Source: Pseudomonas sp. UFMG81
Lineage (GTDB): Bacteria; Pseudomonadota; Gammaproteobacteria; Pseudomonadales; Pseudomonadaceae
Length of the DNA: 64,000 bases
Direction: 5' to 3'
Assembly (NCBI RefSeq): GCF_015354575.1
Contig: NZ_JACAFQ010000017.1
Span: forward strand, 83,335 to 147,334
Shown here piece by piece: positions 56,276-64,000 of this stretch. The translations under genes were made by a program, and so were the position numbers. Below the pieces are notes generated by a model. The model saw only the letters and a list, made by a program, of their open reading frames with translations, was not told where the DNA came from and did not search any database. Within the stretch, counting starts at the first letter, position 1. Each line of letters starts with the position of its first letter.

Positions 56276-57139
56276 TTAGTCCACCAATCGACTTAGCAGC
56301 CGGTGCCCGTCAACTGTAACCTCCACCATCGCAGACAGCATGACGCTGTCTGCACCATCCTGAGTGAGGATTGTCCAAAAATCAGGCGGCTGAAACCGCA
56401 CCCCGAAGGCACCTGCCTTCGCAATCACATAAATGTTCAGCACCTGCCCTGGTTGCATGAGGGGGTCATCGTTTATGTTGCCCTTGTAACCCAGCACCTG
56501 AGGTTCCTGAATGCGCGACTGCCCCATGGCATAGCCCGCGAGTTCATGAATCGCAACCGCCTGGTTGGCATCAAGCACCTCTTGAATGGCCTGGCCCACA
56601 TTGAACAGCCGCTCGCCAGCACGAACCTGATCAATGCCACCGCGCAACGCTCTGCGGGCTGTTGCCAACAGCTGACGCTGCTGTTCGGTGGCGTTGGCGG
56701 TGGCAAATGTCCAAACCTGGGCGACATGGGCCTGGGCTGATGCGGCAACCAACTCAACTTTGACCAAGGCTGCGCTCGGGAATGGCGTATCAGTAGGCAG
56801 TGCGTTACCCACTTGGCTGTTCACCGAAACCGGCACTGCTGCCGTGTAGCCTTTGTAGCCCACTAGCATTGGTAGCCAGCCGTAGTGTTCGAACTGCGTC
56901 AATACGTAACGTTGAATCGCCGCACCGCTGCCGCCCTCACGGATCATCGGCTTGACCTTGAGTAACAGGTCACTGGCCAACGGTGCGAGCCGAGCCTCCT
57001 CGACAAGAATTGTCGAGCTATCTAGTTGAGTGATGCCGACCGCACGGGCGCGATTAGCTTCGGCATAATTCTCGAGTGACGACTCTATGGCGAAAATATT
57101 CACGCAATAGAACAACAGCAATATCCCTATGCTTCTCAA
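56276..57139 (-). CDS. Secreted methionine-aminopeptidase-fold protein, active site lost
   Basis: A 287-residue protein with a signal peptide (MRSIGILLLFYCVNIFA). The M24 layout can be followed: GYKGYTAAVPVSVNSQVGNALP at the start of the pita-bread half, ALVKVELVAASAQAHVAQVW where the two metal Asp should be, ELAGYAMGQSRIQEPQVLGY for the HGIG...HE block, and a Gly-Gln-Val-Leu-Asn strand for the first Glu. The metal Asp, His and Glu positions are replaced, so it is probably not a metallopeptidase. A ligand-binding or inhibitory role is possible. Confidence 0.65.
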   Translation of the reverse strand: MRSIGILLLFYCVNIFAIESSLENYAEANRARAVGITQLDSSTILVEEARLAPLASDLLLKVKPMIREGGSGAAIQRYVLTQFEHYGWLPMLVGYKGYTAAVPVSVNSQVGNALPTDTPFPSAALVKVELVAASAQAHVAQVWTFATANATEQQRQLLATARRALRGGIDQVRAGERLFNVGQAIQEVLDANQAVAIHELAGYAMGQSRIQEPQVLGYKGNINDDPLMQPGQVLNIYVIAKAGAFGVRFQPPDFWTILTQDGADSVMLSAMVEVTVDGHRLLSRLVD

Positions 57140-57284
57140 AATTTAACTCCTTGGCTGTACGCTCAGCATGATGATAACTGGCCCCACTGAAGCGGCTTGG
57201 ATGAATATTCCTCGGCTACGCTTGATCTCACTCATCAGAGCGACCCTGCACTGCAATCGCTCAGCAAGCGTAGGAGAAGTGACA

Positions 57285-57986
57285 ATGCTCCCGACTATCG
57301 TGAAGAAAACGCTCGTACTGACAGCACTGTTGCTGGCTGCGTCGTCAGCTGTTGCCCGTGATGACTTGATCGCCATCGACATTCTCATACAGCCCAGCGC
57401 GAAAATGGTCGAAGAGGCCGGTAAATGGAATGGTTTGATGCGCGAGCAAAGCCCAAACGGCTTCGAACTGGACGCAGAGCACGCCCCGCACATTACCTTG
57501 CTCCAGTTGTACATTGCGCAAACTGACCTGCCGAAGGTTGTGGCAGCCGTTGACAGCGTGAAGTCAAAGAACAACCTGGGCAGTCTCGAAATGACGGCAA
57601 CTGGGCTGTACCACATTCCGAATGGCAACGAAGGTTTGGCTGGTATCGTTATCGAGCCGGCCGAACGTTTGAGCCAGTTGCAGCAAGCGGTCATCGATGG
57701 CGCGGGCCAGTATGCGGTCAAGGACGGCGATGTCTCGGCCTTCGTGCCCGACAAGTCTGGTGTCGCCTTCCCCACGGCCCTGTTCGCGTACGTCGACACG
57801 TTCATCCCCAACCAGACCGGTGACAGATACAAACCACACGTGACGATCGGCGTTGCACCGCTCGATTGGCTCAAGGCGCTTGAAAAGAAGCCATTCGATC
57901 GTTTCACCTTTGGCGCCAAAAACATTGCGATATATCAGCTTGGTAATTACGGCACGGCTTCAAAGCGTCTGGACAACAGTCACTAA
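57285..57986 (+). CDS. Secreted 2H phosphoesterase (LigT-like)
   Basis: A 233-residue protein with a signal peptide (MLPTIVKKTLVLTALLLAAS, cleavage near VAR). Two HxT motifs, HITLLQ (in HAPHITLLQLY) and HVTIGV (in YKPHVTIGVA), are the paired catalytic sites of the 2H phosphoesterase fold. Enzymes of this type act on 2',3'-cyclic or related phosphodiesters. A periplasmic location is unusual. ATG 57285 follows AGGAGAAG. Divergent from the MetAP-like gene. Confidence 0.78.
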   Translation: MLPTIVKKTLVLTALLLAASSAVARDDLIAIDILIQPSAKMVEEAGKWNGLMREQSPNGFELDAEHAPHITLLQLYIAQTDLPKVVAAVDSVKSKNNLGSLEMTATGLYHIPNGNEGLAGIVIEPAERLSQLQQAVIDGAGQYAVKDGDVSAFVPDKSGVAFPTALFAYVDTFIPNQTGDRYKPHVTIGVAPLDWLKALEKKPFDRFTFGAKNIAIYQLGNYGTASKRLDNSH

Positions 57987-58214
57987 ATTGCCGACACCTG
58001 ATGGACGCTGTGGGTCGAAAGTGGCCATCCGAAGTTCACCATTTGCAGATCAGTTGGGTGCGAGCATCTGACCATCATCCCCTAAAGGTAAATGGCCCTG
58101 AGCAGCCCTCAAGCACGGCTTTCGATGCACTATGCAGCCCGCGAAACCTAATCAACATTTCGGTGGCGCAAAAAGTGGGGTAAATTTTTATCAGCGGCAA
58201 AATGCGAAGGCATA

Positions 58215-58250
58215 AAAAAATCCAGTCACCGCTAGGTGACTGGATTTTTT
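58215..58250. terminator. Bidirectional rho-independent terminator
   Basis: Stem AATCCAGTCACC/GGTGACTGGATT with loop GCTA, A-run on one side and T-run on the other. It lies just beyond the tRNA-Pro 3' end (minus strand), so it can end the tRNA transcript. Confidence 0.9.
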
Positions 58251-58259
58251 GGAGTATTT

Positions 58260-58336
58260 TGGTCGGGACGGAGTGATTCGAACACTCGACCCCTTGCACC
58301 CCATGCAAGTGCGCTACCGGGCTGCGCTACGCCCCG
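58260..58336 (-). tRNA. tRNA-Pro (GGG)
   Basis: 77 nt including an encoded CCA. Acceptor CGGGGCG pairs with CGTCCCG (one G-U allowed). The anticodon arm is CTTGC-ATGGGGT-GCAAG with U33 and anticodon GGG, and the T arm has GTTCGAATC. Immediately followed by the terminator; lies downstream of merR-ihfA. Confidence 0.95.
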
Positions 58337-58435
58337 ACATCATTCTCGATACCGCTGAGAACGTTGAAGAATTTAACCTAACCTTTTGAATAATGGAAGC
58401 TTTTTTTCAAAAATTTCCACTCGTCGCCAACCAGG

Positions 58436-58792
58436 TCACTTCTTCAACACCACCAACACATCCTCCAACTCGGCAATCATCTGCCGAATCAGCTGCTTGT
58501 ACTGGCTGGACTCATCCTTGACCTCATCACTGGAGAGCCGCAGCCGCGCCCCGCCAATGGTAAAGCCCTGGTCATACAGCAAAGCGCGGATCTGGCGGAT
58601 CATCAGCACGTCTTGGCGTTGATAATACCGCCGGTTGCCGCGGCGCTTCACCGGGTTGAGCTGCGGAAATTCCTGCTCCCAGTAGCGCAGCACGTGCGGC
58701 TTTACCGCACAGAGCTCGCTGACTTCACCGATGGTGAAGTAGCGTTTGCCCGGGATGGGGGGCAGCTCGTCGTTATGGCTTGGTTCCAGCAT
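58436..58792 (-). CDS. MerR-family regulator
   Basis: A 118-residue protein with an N-terminal MerR HTH (YFTIGEVSELCAVKPHVLRYWEQEF, QRQDVLMIRQIRALLYDQG) and a short coiled-coil C-terminus ending in ELEDVLVVLKK. No Cys effector site. It is the conserved partner gene of ihfA in gamma-proteobacteria; the two overlap by 20 bp. Function unknown. Confidence 0.92.
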   Translation of the reverse strand: MLEPSHNDELPPIPGKRYFTIGEVSELCAVKPHVLRYWEQEFPQLNPVKRRGNRRYYQRQDVLMIRQIRALLYDQGFTIGGARLRLSSDEVKDESSQYKQLIRQMIAELEDVLVVLKK

Positions 58793-59075
58793 AGGCCTCT
58801 ACCCGGGCTTTCAGCTTCTGCCCTGGACGAAAGGTGACGACGCGGCGTGCGGTGATCGGGATCTCTTCCCCGGTCTTGGGGTTGCGGCCCGGCCGCTGGC
58901 GTTTGTCGCGAAGGTCGAAGTTGCCGAAACCGGACAACTTGACCTGCTCGTTGTCTTCAAGCGCGTGCCGAATTTCTTCGAAAAACAGCTCGACCAGCTC
59001 CTTGGCCTCTCGCTTGTTGAGCCCCAGCTCCTCGTACAGCCTTTCGGCCATCTCAGCTTTCGTCAGAGCACCCAT
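58773..59075 (-). CDS. ihfA: Integration host factor alpha subunit
   Basis: A 100-residue DNA-bending protein. TKAEMAERLYEELGLNKREA and the arm tip GRNPKTGEEIPI with the intercalating Pro are conserved. It pairs with IhfB to bend DNA, including at sigma-54 promoters. 4 bp downstream of pheT on the same strand. Confidence 0.97.
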   Translation of the reverse strand: MGALTKAEMAERLYEELGLNKREAKELVELFFEEIRHALEDNEQVKLSGFGNFDLRDKRQRPGRNPKTGEEIPITARRVVTFRPGQKLKARVEAYAGTKP

Positions 59076-59079
59076 GCCG

Positions 59080-61461
59080 TTATTTCCTTAACGTGGTGTT
59101 CAACCTTTGTTCGAGCGAGGCGAGGATAGATTGCAGGGTTTCGTTCACCTCATCGTCGTTAAGAGTGCGCGATGGATGTTGCCAGGTCAAGCCGACGGCC
59201 AGGCTTTTTCTATCAGGATCAATGCCTTTACCCTGGTAGACGTCAAACAGCCTGAGGTCTGTGAGCCATTCGCCGGCATTGTCACGAATTACTTCAAGCA
59301 CGGCGCTGGAAGCAACATCACGGCCTGCGATCAAGGCCAGGTCACGACGGGTTTCCGGGAACTTGGACAGTTCGCTGAACTTCGGCAGGCGGCCTTCGAC
59401 GACATCACCGAGTACCAGCTCGAAGACATACACCGGGCGGTCGAGGCCGAGGGTCTTGGCCAGCTCGGGGTGGATGGCGCCGAGGTAGCCGACTTCCTTG
59501 CCGTCGCGCTCGATGCGGGCAGTCTGGCCGGGGTGCAGGGCTGGGTGCTTGCCGGCGACGAAGGTGAAGTCGCTCAGGGCGCCCGAGTAGCCCAGCAGGG
59601 CTTCCACGTCGGCTTTGACGTCGAAGAAGTCGAGGCCGTCGCGGCCGTTGGCCCAGCCTTCGGGCAGGCGGCTGCCGGTGACGACGCCGGCGATCATCGG
59701 CTGCTGCTTGAGGTCACCCAGCTGGCCGACGAAGCGCAGGCCGCTTTCGAACAGGCGCACGCGGTCTTGCTGGCGGTTGAGGTTGTGCTGCATCGCCTTG
59801 ACCAGGCCCGGCCACAGCGAGGCGCGCATGGCGGCCATGTCGTTGGAGATCGGGTTGGCCAGCAGCAGCGGCTCGACACCTGGGGTGAACAGCTCGAACA
59901 GTTTCGGGTCGATGAAGCTGTAGGTGATCGCTTCCTGGTAGCCGCGGGCGACCAGCAGGCGGCGCAGGTTCGGCAGCTCGCCGCGGGTCTCTGGGCGAGC
60001 CTGAGGTGCGAGGCGGGCCTGCGGGTAGCGCACCGGCAGGTTGTTGTAACCGTACAGGCGGGCCAGCTCTTCGATCAGGTCGACTTCCAGGCTGATGTCG
60101 AAGCGGTGGCTTGGGACGCTGACGGTCCACTGCCCTGCCCCACTGGCGCTGGTGGTCAGCTCCAGGGCGTTGAGCAGTTGCTCGACCTGGGCGGCTTGCA
60201 TTTGCATGCCGAGCATCTGGGTGATGCGTTCGTCGCGCAGGGTGATCGGCGCGATGTTCGGCAGGTGCTGCTCGCTCACGGCTTCGACTATGGGGCCTGC
60301 TTCGCCGCCGACGATGTCCAGCACCAGGGCGGTGGCGCGCTCCATGGCTTCACGGGCCAGTTGCGAATCCACGCCGCGCTCGTAGCGGTGCGAGGCGTCG
60401 GTGTGCAGGCCGTAGGAGCGGGCCTTGCCGGCGACGGAGATCGGCTCGAAGAAGGCGCTTTCCAGGAACAGGTCGCGGGTCTTCTCGGTGTTGACGCCAC
60501 TGTGCTCGCCGCCCATCACGCCGGCGATGGCCAGGGCGCGGGTATGGTCGGCGATCACCAGGGTGTCGGCGCGCAGGGCGACTTCCTGGCCATCGAGGAG
60601 GACGAGCTTCTCGCCCTCCTCGGCCATGCGTACCCGAATGCCACCGTTGATTTCGGCGAGGTCGAAGGCGTGCATCGGCTGGCCGAGTTCGAGCATCACG
60701 TAGTTGGTGATGTCGACGGCGGCGTCGATGCTGCGCACGTCGCTGCGGCGCAGGCGCTCGACCATCCACAGCGGGGTCGGCTTGCTCAGGTCGACGTTGC
60801 GGATGACGCGGCCCAGGTAGCGCGGGCAGGCTGCTGGAGCACTGACTTCCACCGAGCGCACTTCGTCATGGGCAGGCGCTACGGCCGGCACCACCGGGCG
60901 AGTGACCGGCACGTCGTACAGGGCGCTGACGTCGCGAGCCAGGCCCGCCAGGGACAGGCAGTCGCCACGGTTCGGGGTCAGGCCGATCTCGATGCTGGCG
61001 TCGTCCAGGTTCAGGTACTGGCGAATGTCCTGGCCAACCGGGGCGTCAGCCGCCAGTTCCAGCAGGCCGTCGTTCTCTTCGCTGATCTGCAGCTCGGCGG
61101 CCGAGCACAGCATGCCGAAGGATTCGACGCCGCGCAGCTTGGCCTTCTTGATCTTGAAGTCGCCCGGCAGTTCGGCACCGATCATGGCGAACGGGATCTT
61201 GATGCCTGGGCGGGCGTTGGGGGCGCCGCAGACCACCTGGAAGGTTTCCGCGCCGCTGCTTACCTGGCACACACGCAGTTTGTCGGCGTCCGGGTGTTGT
61301 TCGGTGGTGAGGATCTCGCCCACCACGATGCCGCTGAACTGGCCGGCAGCGGGGGTCACGCTGTCGACTTCGAGGCCGGCCATGGACAGGCGGGCGACCA
61401 GTTCGTCACGGGAGACTTGCGGGTTTACCCAACCGCGCAGCCACTGTTCACTGAATTTCAT
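59080..61461 (-). CDS. pheT: Phenylalanyl-tRNA synthetase beta subunit
   Basis: A 793-residue subunit. The N-terminal tRNA-binding OB domain (B2) has HPDADKLRVCQVS, B3/4 editing domain and B5 follow, and the C-terminal FDX-ACB anticodon-binding domain (LSKFPETRRDLALIAGRD) is complete. It forms the alpha2-beta2 enzyme with PheS. Full length, 31 bp after pheS. Confidence 0.97.
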   Translation of the reverse strand: MKFSEQWLRGWVNPQVSRDELVARLSMAGLEVDSVTPAAGQFSGIVVGEILTTEQHPDADKLRVCQVSSGAETFQVVCGAPNARPGIKIPFAMIGAELPGDFKIKKAKLRGVESFGMLCSAAELQISEENDGLLELAADAPVGQDIRQYLNLDDASIEIGLTPNRGDCLSLAGLARDVSALYDVPVTRPVVPAVAPAHDEVRSVEVSAPAACPRYLGRVIRNVDLSKPTPLWMVERLRRSDVRSIDAAVDITNYVMLELGQPMHAFDLAEINGGIRVRMAEEGEKLVLLDGQEVALRADTLVIADHTRALAIAGVMGGEHSGVNTEKTRDLFLESAFFEPISVAGKARSYGLHTDASHRYERGVDSQLAREAMERATALVLDIVGGEAGPIVEAVSEQHLPNIAPITLRDERITQMLGMQMQAAQVEQLLNALELTTSASGAGQWTVSVPSHRFDISLEVDLIEELARLYGYNNLPVRYPQARLAPQARPETRGELPNLRRLLVARGYQEAITYSFIDPKLFELFTPGVEPLLLANPISNDMAAMRASLWPGLVKAMQHNLNRQQDRVRLFESGLRFVGQLGDLKQQPMIAGVVTGSRLPEGWANGRDGLDFFDVKADVEALLGYSGALSDFTFVAGKHPALHPGQTARIERDGKEVGYLGAIHPELAKTLGLDRPVYVFELVLGDVVEGRLPKFSELSKFPETRRDLALIAGRDVASSAVLEVIRDNAGEWLTDLRLFDVYQGKGIDPDRKSLAVGLTWQHPSRTLNDDEVNETLQSILASLEQRLNTTLRK

Positions 61462-61492
61462 GCTGTTCTCCTAGAATTTGCGTCGATTGGGC

Positions 61493-62509
61493 CTAGCGGA
61501 ATTGCGCCAGGAACCGCAGGTCGTTGTCGAAGAACAGACGCAAATCGTTGACGCCATAGCGCAGCATGGCCAGGCGCTCGGCGCCCATGCCGAAGGCAAA
61601 GCCCTGGAATTCTTCCGGGTCGATGCCGGACATGCGCAGCACGCTCGGGTGGACCATGCCGCAGCCCATCACTTCCAGCCAGCCGGTCTGCTTGCACACG
61701 CGGCAGCCGTTGCCGGAACACATCACGCACTGGATGTCGACTTCGGCGCTCGGCTCGGTGAAGGGGAAGAACGACGGGCGGAAGCGCACGGCCAGTTCTT
61801 TCTCGAAGAACACCCGCAGGAACTCTTCGATGGTGCCCTTGAGGTCGGCGAAGTTGATGCCGCGATCGATCAGCAGGCCTTCGACCTGGTGGAACATCGG
61901 CGAGTGGGTGATATCCGAATCACAACGGTACACGCGGCCCGGGCAGACAATGCGGATCGGCGGTTGCGTGGATTCCATGGTGCGCACCTGGACCGGCGAG
62001 GTGTGGGTGCGCAGCAGCATGTTGGCATTGAAATAGAAGGTGTCGTGCATCGCCCGGGCCGGGTGGTGGCCGGGGATGTTGAGCGCTTCGAAGTTGTGGT
62101 AGTCGTCTTCGACCTCGGGGCCTTCGGCGATGCCGTAGCCAATGTGGGTGAAGAACTGCTCGATGCGCTCGAGGGTACGGGTGATCGGGTGCAGCCCGCC
62201 GGTGGTCTGGCCACGGCCTGGCAGGGTGACGTCGATGCATTCGGCGGCCAGGCGAGCGTTGAGCTCGGCCTCTTCAAAGGCGGCCTTGCGTGCGTTGAGC
62301 ACGTCGGTGACGCGTTCCTTGGCGTCGTTGATCAGCGCGCCAACCTTGGGGCGCTCTTCGGCTGGCAGGTTGCCCAGGGTCTTCATCACCTGGGTCAGCT
62401 CGCCTTTCTTGCCGAGATATTGGACCCGGATCTGTTCCAGGGTAGTGATGTCTTCAGCGCGTTCCACGGCCTCGAGGGCTTGGGCGACCAGCGCGTCCAG
62501 GTTTTCCAT
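61493..62509 (-). CDS. pheS: Phenylalanyl-tRNA synthetase alpha subunit
   Basis: A 338-residue class II aminoacyl-tRNA synthetase subunit. N-terminal coiled coil (about 1-85), motif 2 with HDTFYFN and HTSPVQVRTM, FRPSFFPFTEPSAEVD and GFAFGMGAERLAMLRYG as motif 3. The upstream hairpin probably attenuates it. Confidence 0.97.
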   Translation of the reverse strand: MENLDALVAQALEAVERAEDITTLEQIRVQYLGKKGELTQVMKTLGNLPAEERPKVGALINDAKERVTDVLNARKAAFEEAELNARLAAECIDVTLPGRGQTTGGLHPITRTLERIEQFFTHIGYGIAEGPEVEDDYHNFEALNIPGHHPARAMHDTFYFNANMLLRTHTSPVQVRTMESTQPPIRIVCPGRVYRCDSDITHSPMFHQVEGLLIDRGINFADLKGTIEEFLRVFFEKELAVRFRPSFFPFTEPSAEVDIQCVMCSGNGCRVCKQTGWLEVMGCGMVHPSVLRMSGIDPEEFQGFAFGMGAERLAMLRYGVNDLRLFFDNDLRFLAQFR

Positions 62510-62530
62510 GTACAGACTCCAGATACGAAA

Positions 62531-62564
62531 ATAGGGGAAGAGCTTTTGAAGGCTCTTCCCCTAT
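62531..62564 (-). terminator. Attenuator-like hairpin before pheS
   Basis: Minus-strand stem ATAGGGGAAGAGC/GCTCTTCCCCTAT around a short loop, followed by TTTTCG, about 20 bp upstream of pheS. Partial termination between rplT and pheS would set the pheST level. No leader peptide with a Phe run was found. Confidence 0.75.
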
Positions 62565-62620
62565 CCGATGACGTTTTACACCCGACGGCGCAGGCGCCGC
62601 CGGATGATTGTCGTGGGTAC

Positions 62621-62977
62621 TTAAGCCAGTACGGCTTTAGCCTTCTCGACAATCGCAGCAAACGCCGCTTTTTCGTTCACTGCCAGATCAGCCAGAACCT
62701 TACGGTCGATTTCGATCGACGCTTTTTTCAGGCCAGCAATCAGACGGCTGTAGGACAGGCCGTTGGTGCGGGCACCGGCGTTGATACGAGCGATCCACAG
62801 TGCGCGGAACTGACGCTTCTTCTGGCGACGGTCGCGGTAGGCGTATTGGCCTGCCTTGATGACCGCTTGCTTGGCTACACGGAATACGCGCGAACGTGCA
62901 CCGTAGTAACCTTTAGCCAGTTTCAGAATTTTTTTGTGACGCTTACGAGCGATAACGCCGCGCTTAACACGAGCCAT
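62621..62977 (-). CDS. rplT: Ribosomal protein L20
   Basis: 118 residues; basic N-terminus ARVKRGVIARKRHKKILKLA and conserved YAYRDRRQKKRQFRALWIAR. Assembly protein of the 50S subunit. It follows rpmI by 27 bp. Autogenous control by L20 of the rpmI-rplT message is known in related bacteria; no structure was traced here. Confidence 0.98.
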   Translation of the reverse strand: MARVKRGVIARKRHKKILKLAKGYYGARSRVFRVAKQAVIKAGQYAYRDRRQKKRQFRALWIARINAGARTNGLSYSRLIAGLKKASIEIDRKVLADLAVNEKAAFAAIVEKAKAVLA

Positions 62978-63004
62978 GAGTAACTTCCTCTATCTTAACC
63001 AGAA

Positions 63005-63199
63005 TTAACGAACGCGCAGCATGCGCTCGACTTTTGCCACGTCAGACGGGTGCAGCAGGCTGGCACCGCGCAGTTGACGCTTACGCTTGGTCGACATTTT
63101 GGTCAGGATGTGGCTCTTGAAAGCGTGCTTGTGCTTGAAGCCGGAAGCCGTCTTCAGGAAGCGCTTTGCAGCACCGCTCTTGGTTTTCATTTTTGGCAT
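63005..63199 (-). CDS. rpmI: Ribosomal protein L35
   Basis: 64 residues: MPKMKTKSGAAKRFLKTASG and KRKRQLRGASLLHPSDVAKV. The ATG at 63199 was chosen because the family begins MPKMKT; an upstream in-frame codon is not used. Between infC and rplT. Confidence 0.97.
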   Translation of the reverse strand: MPKMKTKSGAAKRFLKTASGFKHKHAFKSHILTKMSTKRKRQLRGASLLHPSDVAKVERMLRVR

Positions 63200-63262
63200 G
63201 TTGGAACTCCGCATTCGAATAAAAATTACACAATAATCATCAGGCCTGCCGTGCCCGGGAGA

Positions 63263-63814
63263 TTACTTCTTCTTTTTGGGGGCGATGACCATCATAAGCT
63301 GGCGTCCTTCCATCTTCGGATGCTGCTCAACGGTGCCGTATTCCACGAGGTCAGCCTCGACCCGCTTCAACAGCTCCATGCCCAGCTCCTGGTGGGCCAT
63401 CTCACGGCCGCGGAATCTCAGAGAGATCTTGGCCTTGTCCCCATCGCTAAGGAAACGTACCAGGTTGCGTAGTTTTACCTGGTAATCCCCTTCTTCCGTC
63501 CCTGGACGAAACTTGATTTCTTTGATCTGGATCTGCTTCTGGTTCTTCTTGGCTTCGTTGGCCTGCTTCTTCTTCTCGAAGAGGTGCTTGCCGTAGTCCA
63601 TCACCTTGCAGACGGGCGGCACCGCGTCTGCAGAGATTTCCACCAGATCCAGCTTCGCTTCATCAGCGATACGCAGCGCTTCATCAATCGAGACGATGCC
63701 AATCTGCTCGCCGTCAGCACCAATTAACCGAACCTCGCGTGCCGAGATATTCTCGTTGATCGGGGCTTTCGGTGCAGTTCGTTTATCGTTTCTCATTTCA
63801 CGCTTAATAGTCAT
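63263..63814 (-). CDS. infC: Translation initiation factor IF-3
   Basis: 183 residues. N-domain with NENISAREVRLIGADGEQIG, linker rich in Lys, and C-domain KEIKFRPGTEEGDYQVKLRN with RFRGREMAHQELG. It checks start-codon pairing on the 30S subunit. The annotated ATG overlaps the thrS stop as TAATG; an in-frame ATT (63808) and ATG (63796) follow. The AUU start used by infC elsewhere could be used here, giving discriminatory self-regulation. Confidence 0.95.
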   Translation of the reverse strand: MTIKREMRNDKRTAPKAPINENISAREVRLIGADGEQIGIVSIDEALRIADEAKLDLVEISADAVPPVCKVMDYGKHLFEKKKQANEAKKNQKQIQIKEIKFRPGTEEGDYQVKLRNLVRFLSDGDKAKISLRFRGREMAHQELGMELLKRVEADLVEYGTVEQHPKMEGRQLMMVIAPKKKK

Positions 63815-64000
63815 TACTCCGATTCTTGGCGACCACGCCGGGAAACCGCTTGCGACAGCAGCTCAGCGAACTGCGCGACGGGCATCGAGCCCAGGTCTGC
63901 GCCTTCGCGGGTGCGCACAGCGACGGTTTGCGTTTCGACTTCGCGATCCCCTATAACCAAAAGATAAGGGACCCGCAGCAACGTATGCTCGCGGATTTTA
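63814..64000 (-). CDS. thrS: Threonyl-tRNA synthetase, C-terminal end (partial)
   Basis: The last ~62 codons of thr[40 protein letters not shown] and the stop TAA at 63814-63816. This is the end of the anticodon-binding domain. The rest lies beyond the window edge. Overlaps the infC start by one base. Confidence 0.97.

Noticed and set aside
59107..61551. 814-residue open frame antisense to pheT
   Set aside because: pheT is unmistakable on the minus strand; the other frame is a GC-skew shadow.

Overview
The window is chromosomal DNA of a fluorescent Pseudomonas, most likely of the P. putida group. The evidence is the high GC content, the abundant REP sequences (cores like GCCGGCAAGCCGGCTCCCAC), the Pseudomonas-type mannitol operon and the thrS-infC-rpmI-rplT-pheST-ihfA-merR-tRNA-Pro block. 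No rRNA genes, CRISPR arrays, complete insertion sequences or prophages were seen. All assignments were made by reading the sequence. No database search was run.

Layout. 0-6.7 kb: hybrid sensor kinase, arsRBC arsenic resistance, an MFS transporter, and a Phd-like orphan antitoxin overlapping a YitT-type membrane protein, divergent from an Lrp/AsnC regulator. 7.4-12.4 kb: an ECF sigma/anti-sigma pair beside a secreted DUF3455 protein, then a MipA/OmpV outer-membrane protein with its own two-component system. 12.4-18 kb: two deaminases, a two-domain molbindin, a PAS-GGDEF protein and a malate:quinone oxidoreductase with a signal peptide. 18-24.8 kb: a radical SAM/DUF4130 pair of putative DNA-repair proteins, a siderophore receptor behind a Fur-like site, a YddG-type exporter, and a SufR-like regulator with a His-rich periplasmic protein. 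24.9-31.2 kb: small enzymes and regulators (VOC, AraC-GyrI, GNAT, lipoprotein, PP2C) and a translationally coupled phosphoribosyltransferase/SLOG-like pair.

31.2-32.2 kb is a 1-kb repeat field with two long inverted arms, a REP pair and three microsatellites. It is followed by an OprD porin and DUF2790. 35-39.8 kb holds a 1134-residue multicopper oxidase of the McoA/MofA (Mn(II) oxidase) type with a fused Ig-like domain, a consensus sigma-54 promoter, and a SCO1-cytochrome c partner. 39.8-41.7 kb is an AT-rich type VI secretion island: orphan hcp, a DUF4225 effector, one intact small membrane protein (probable immunity) and a frameshifted relative. Three kb away, beyond metY and a membrane protein gene, two more small membrane protein genes on the same strand (one frameshifted) share the same C-terminal His-aromatic signature and look like orphan immunity genes. 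This dispersed cluster is the best candidate for a little-described system here.

46-55.7 kb is the complete mannitol/arabitol/glucitol locus: mtlR, mtlE-F-G-K (ABC importer), mtlD, xylulokinase and fructokinase. Polyols enter by the ABC importer, are oxidised to ketoses and are phosphorylated. 56-58 kb holds a secreted, apparently catalytically dead methionine-aminopeptidase-fold protein divergent from a secreted 2H phosphoesterase. 58.2-64 kb is conserved housekeeping DNA on the minus strand, cut inside thrS at the window end.

A REP-containing dispersed repeat with inverted GTTTCGGGCC ends occurs at 1-265 and 44150-44540, with a solo end near 18050. Frameshifts, remnants and start choices are given in the individual entries.
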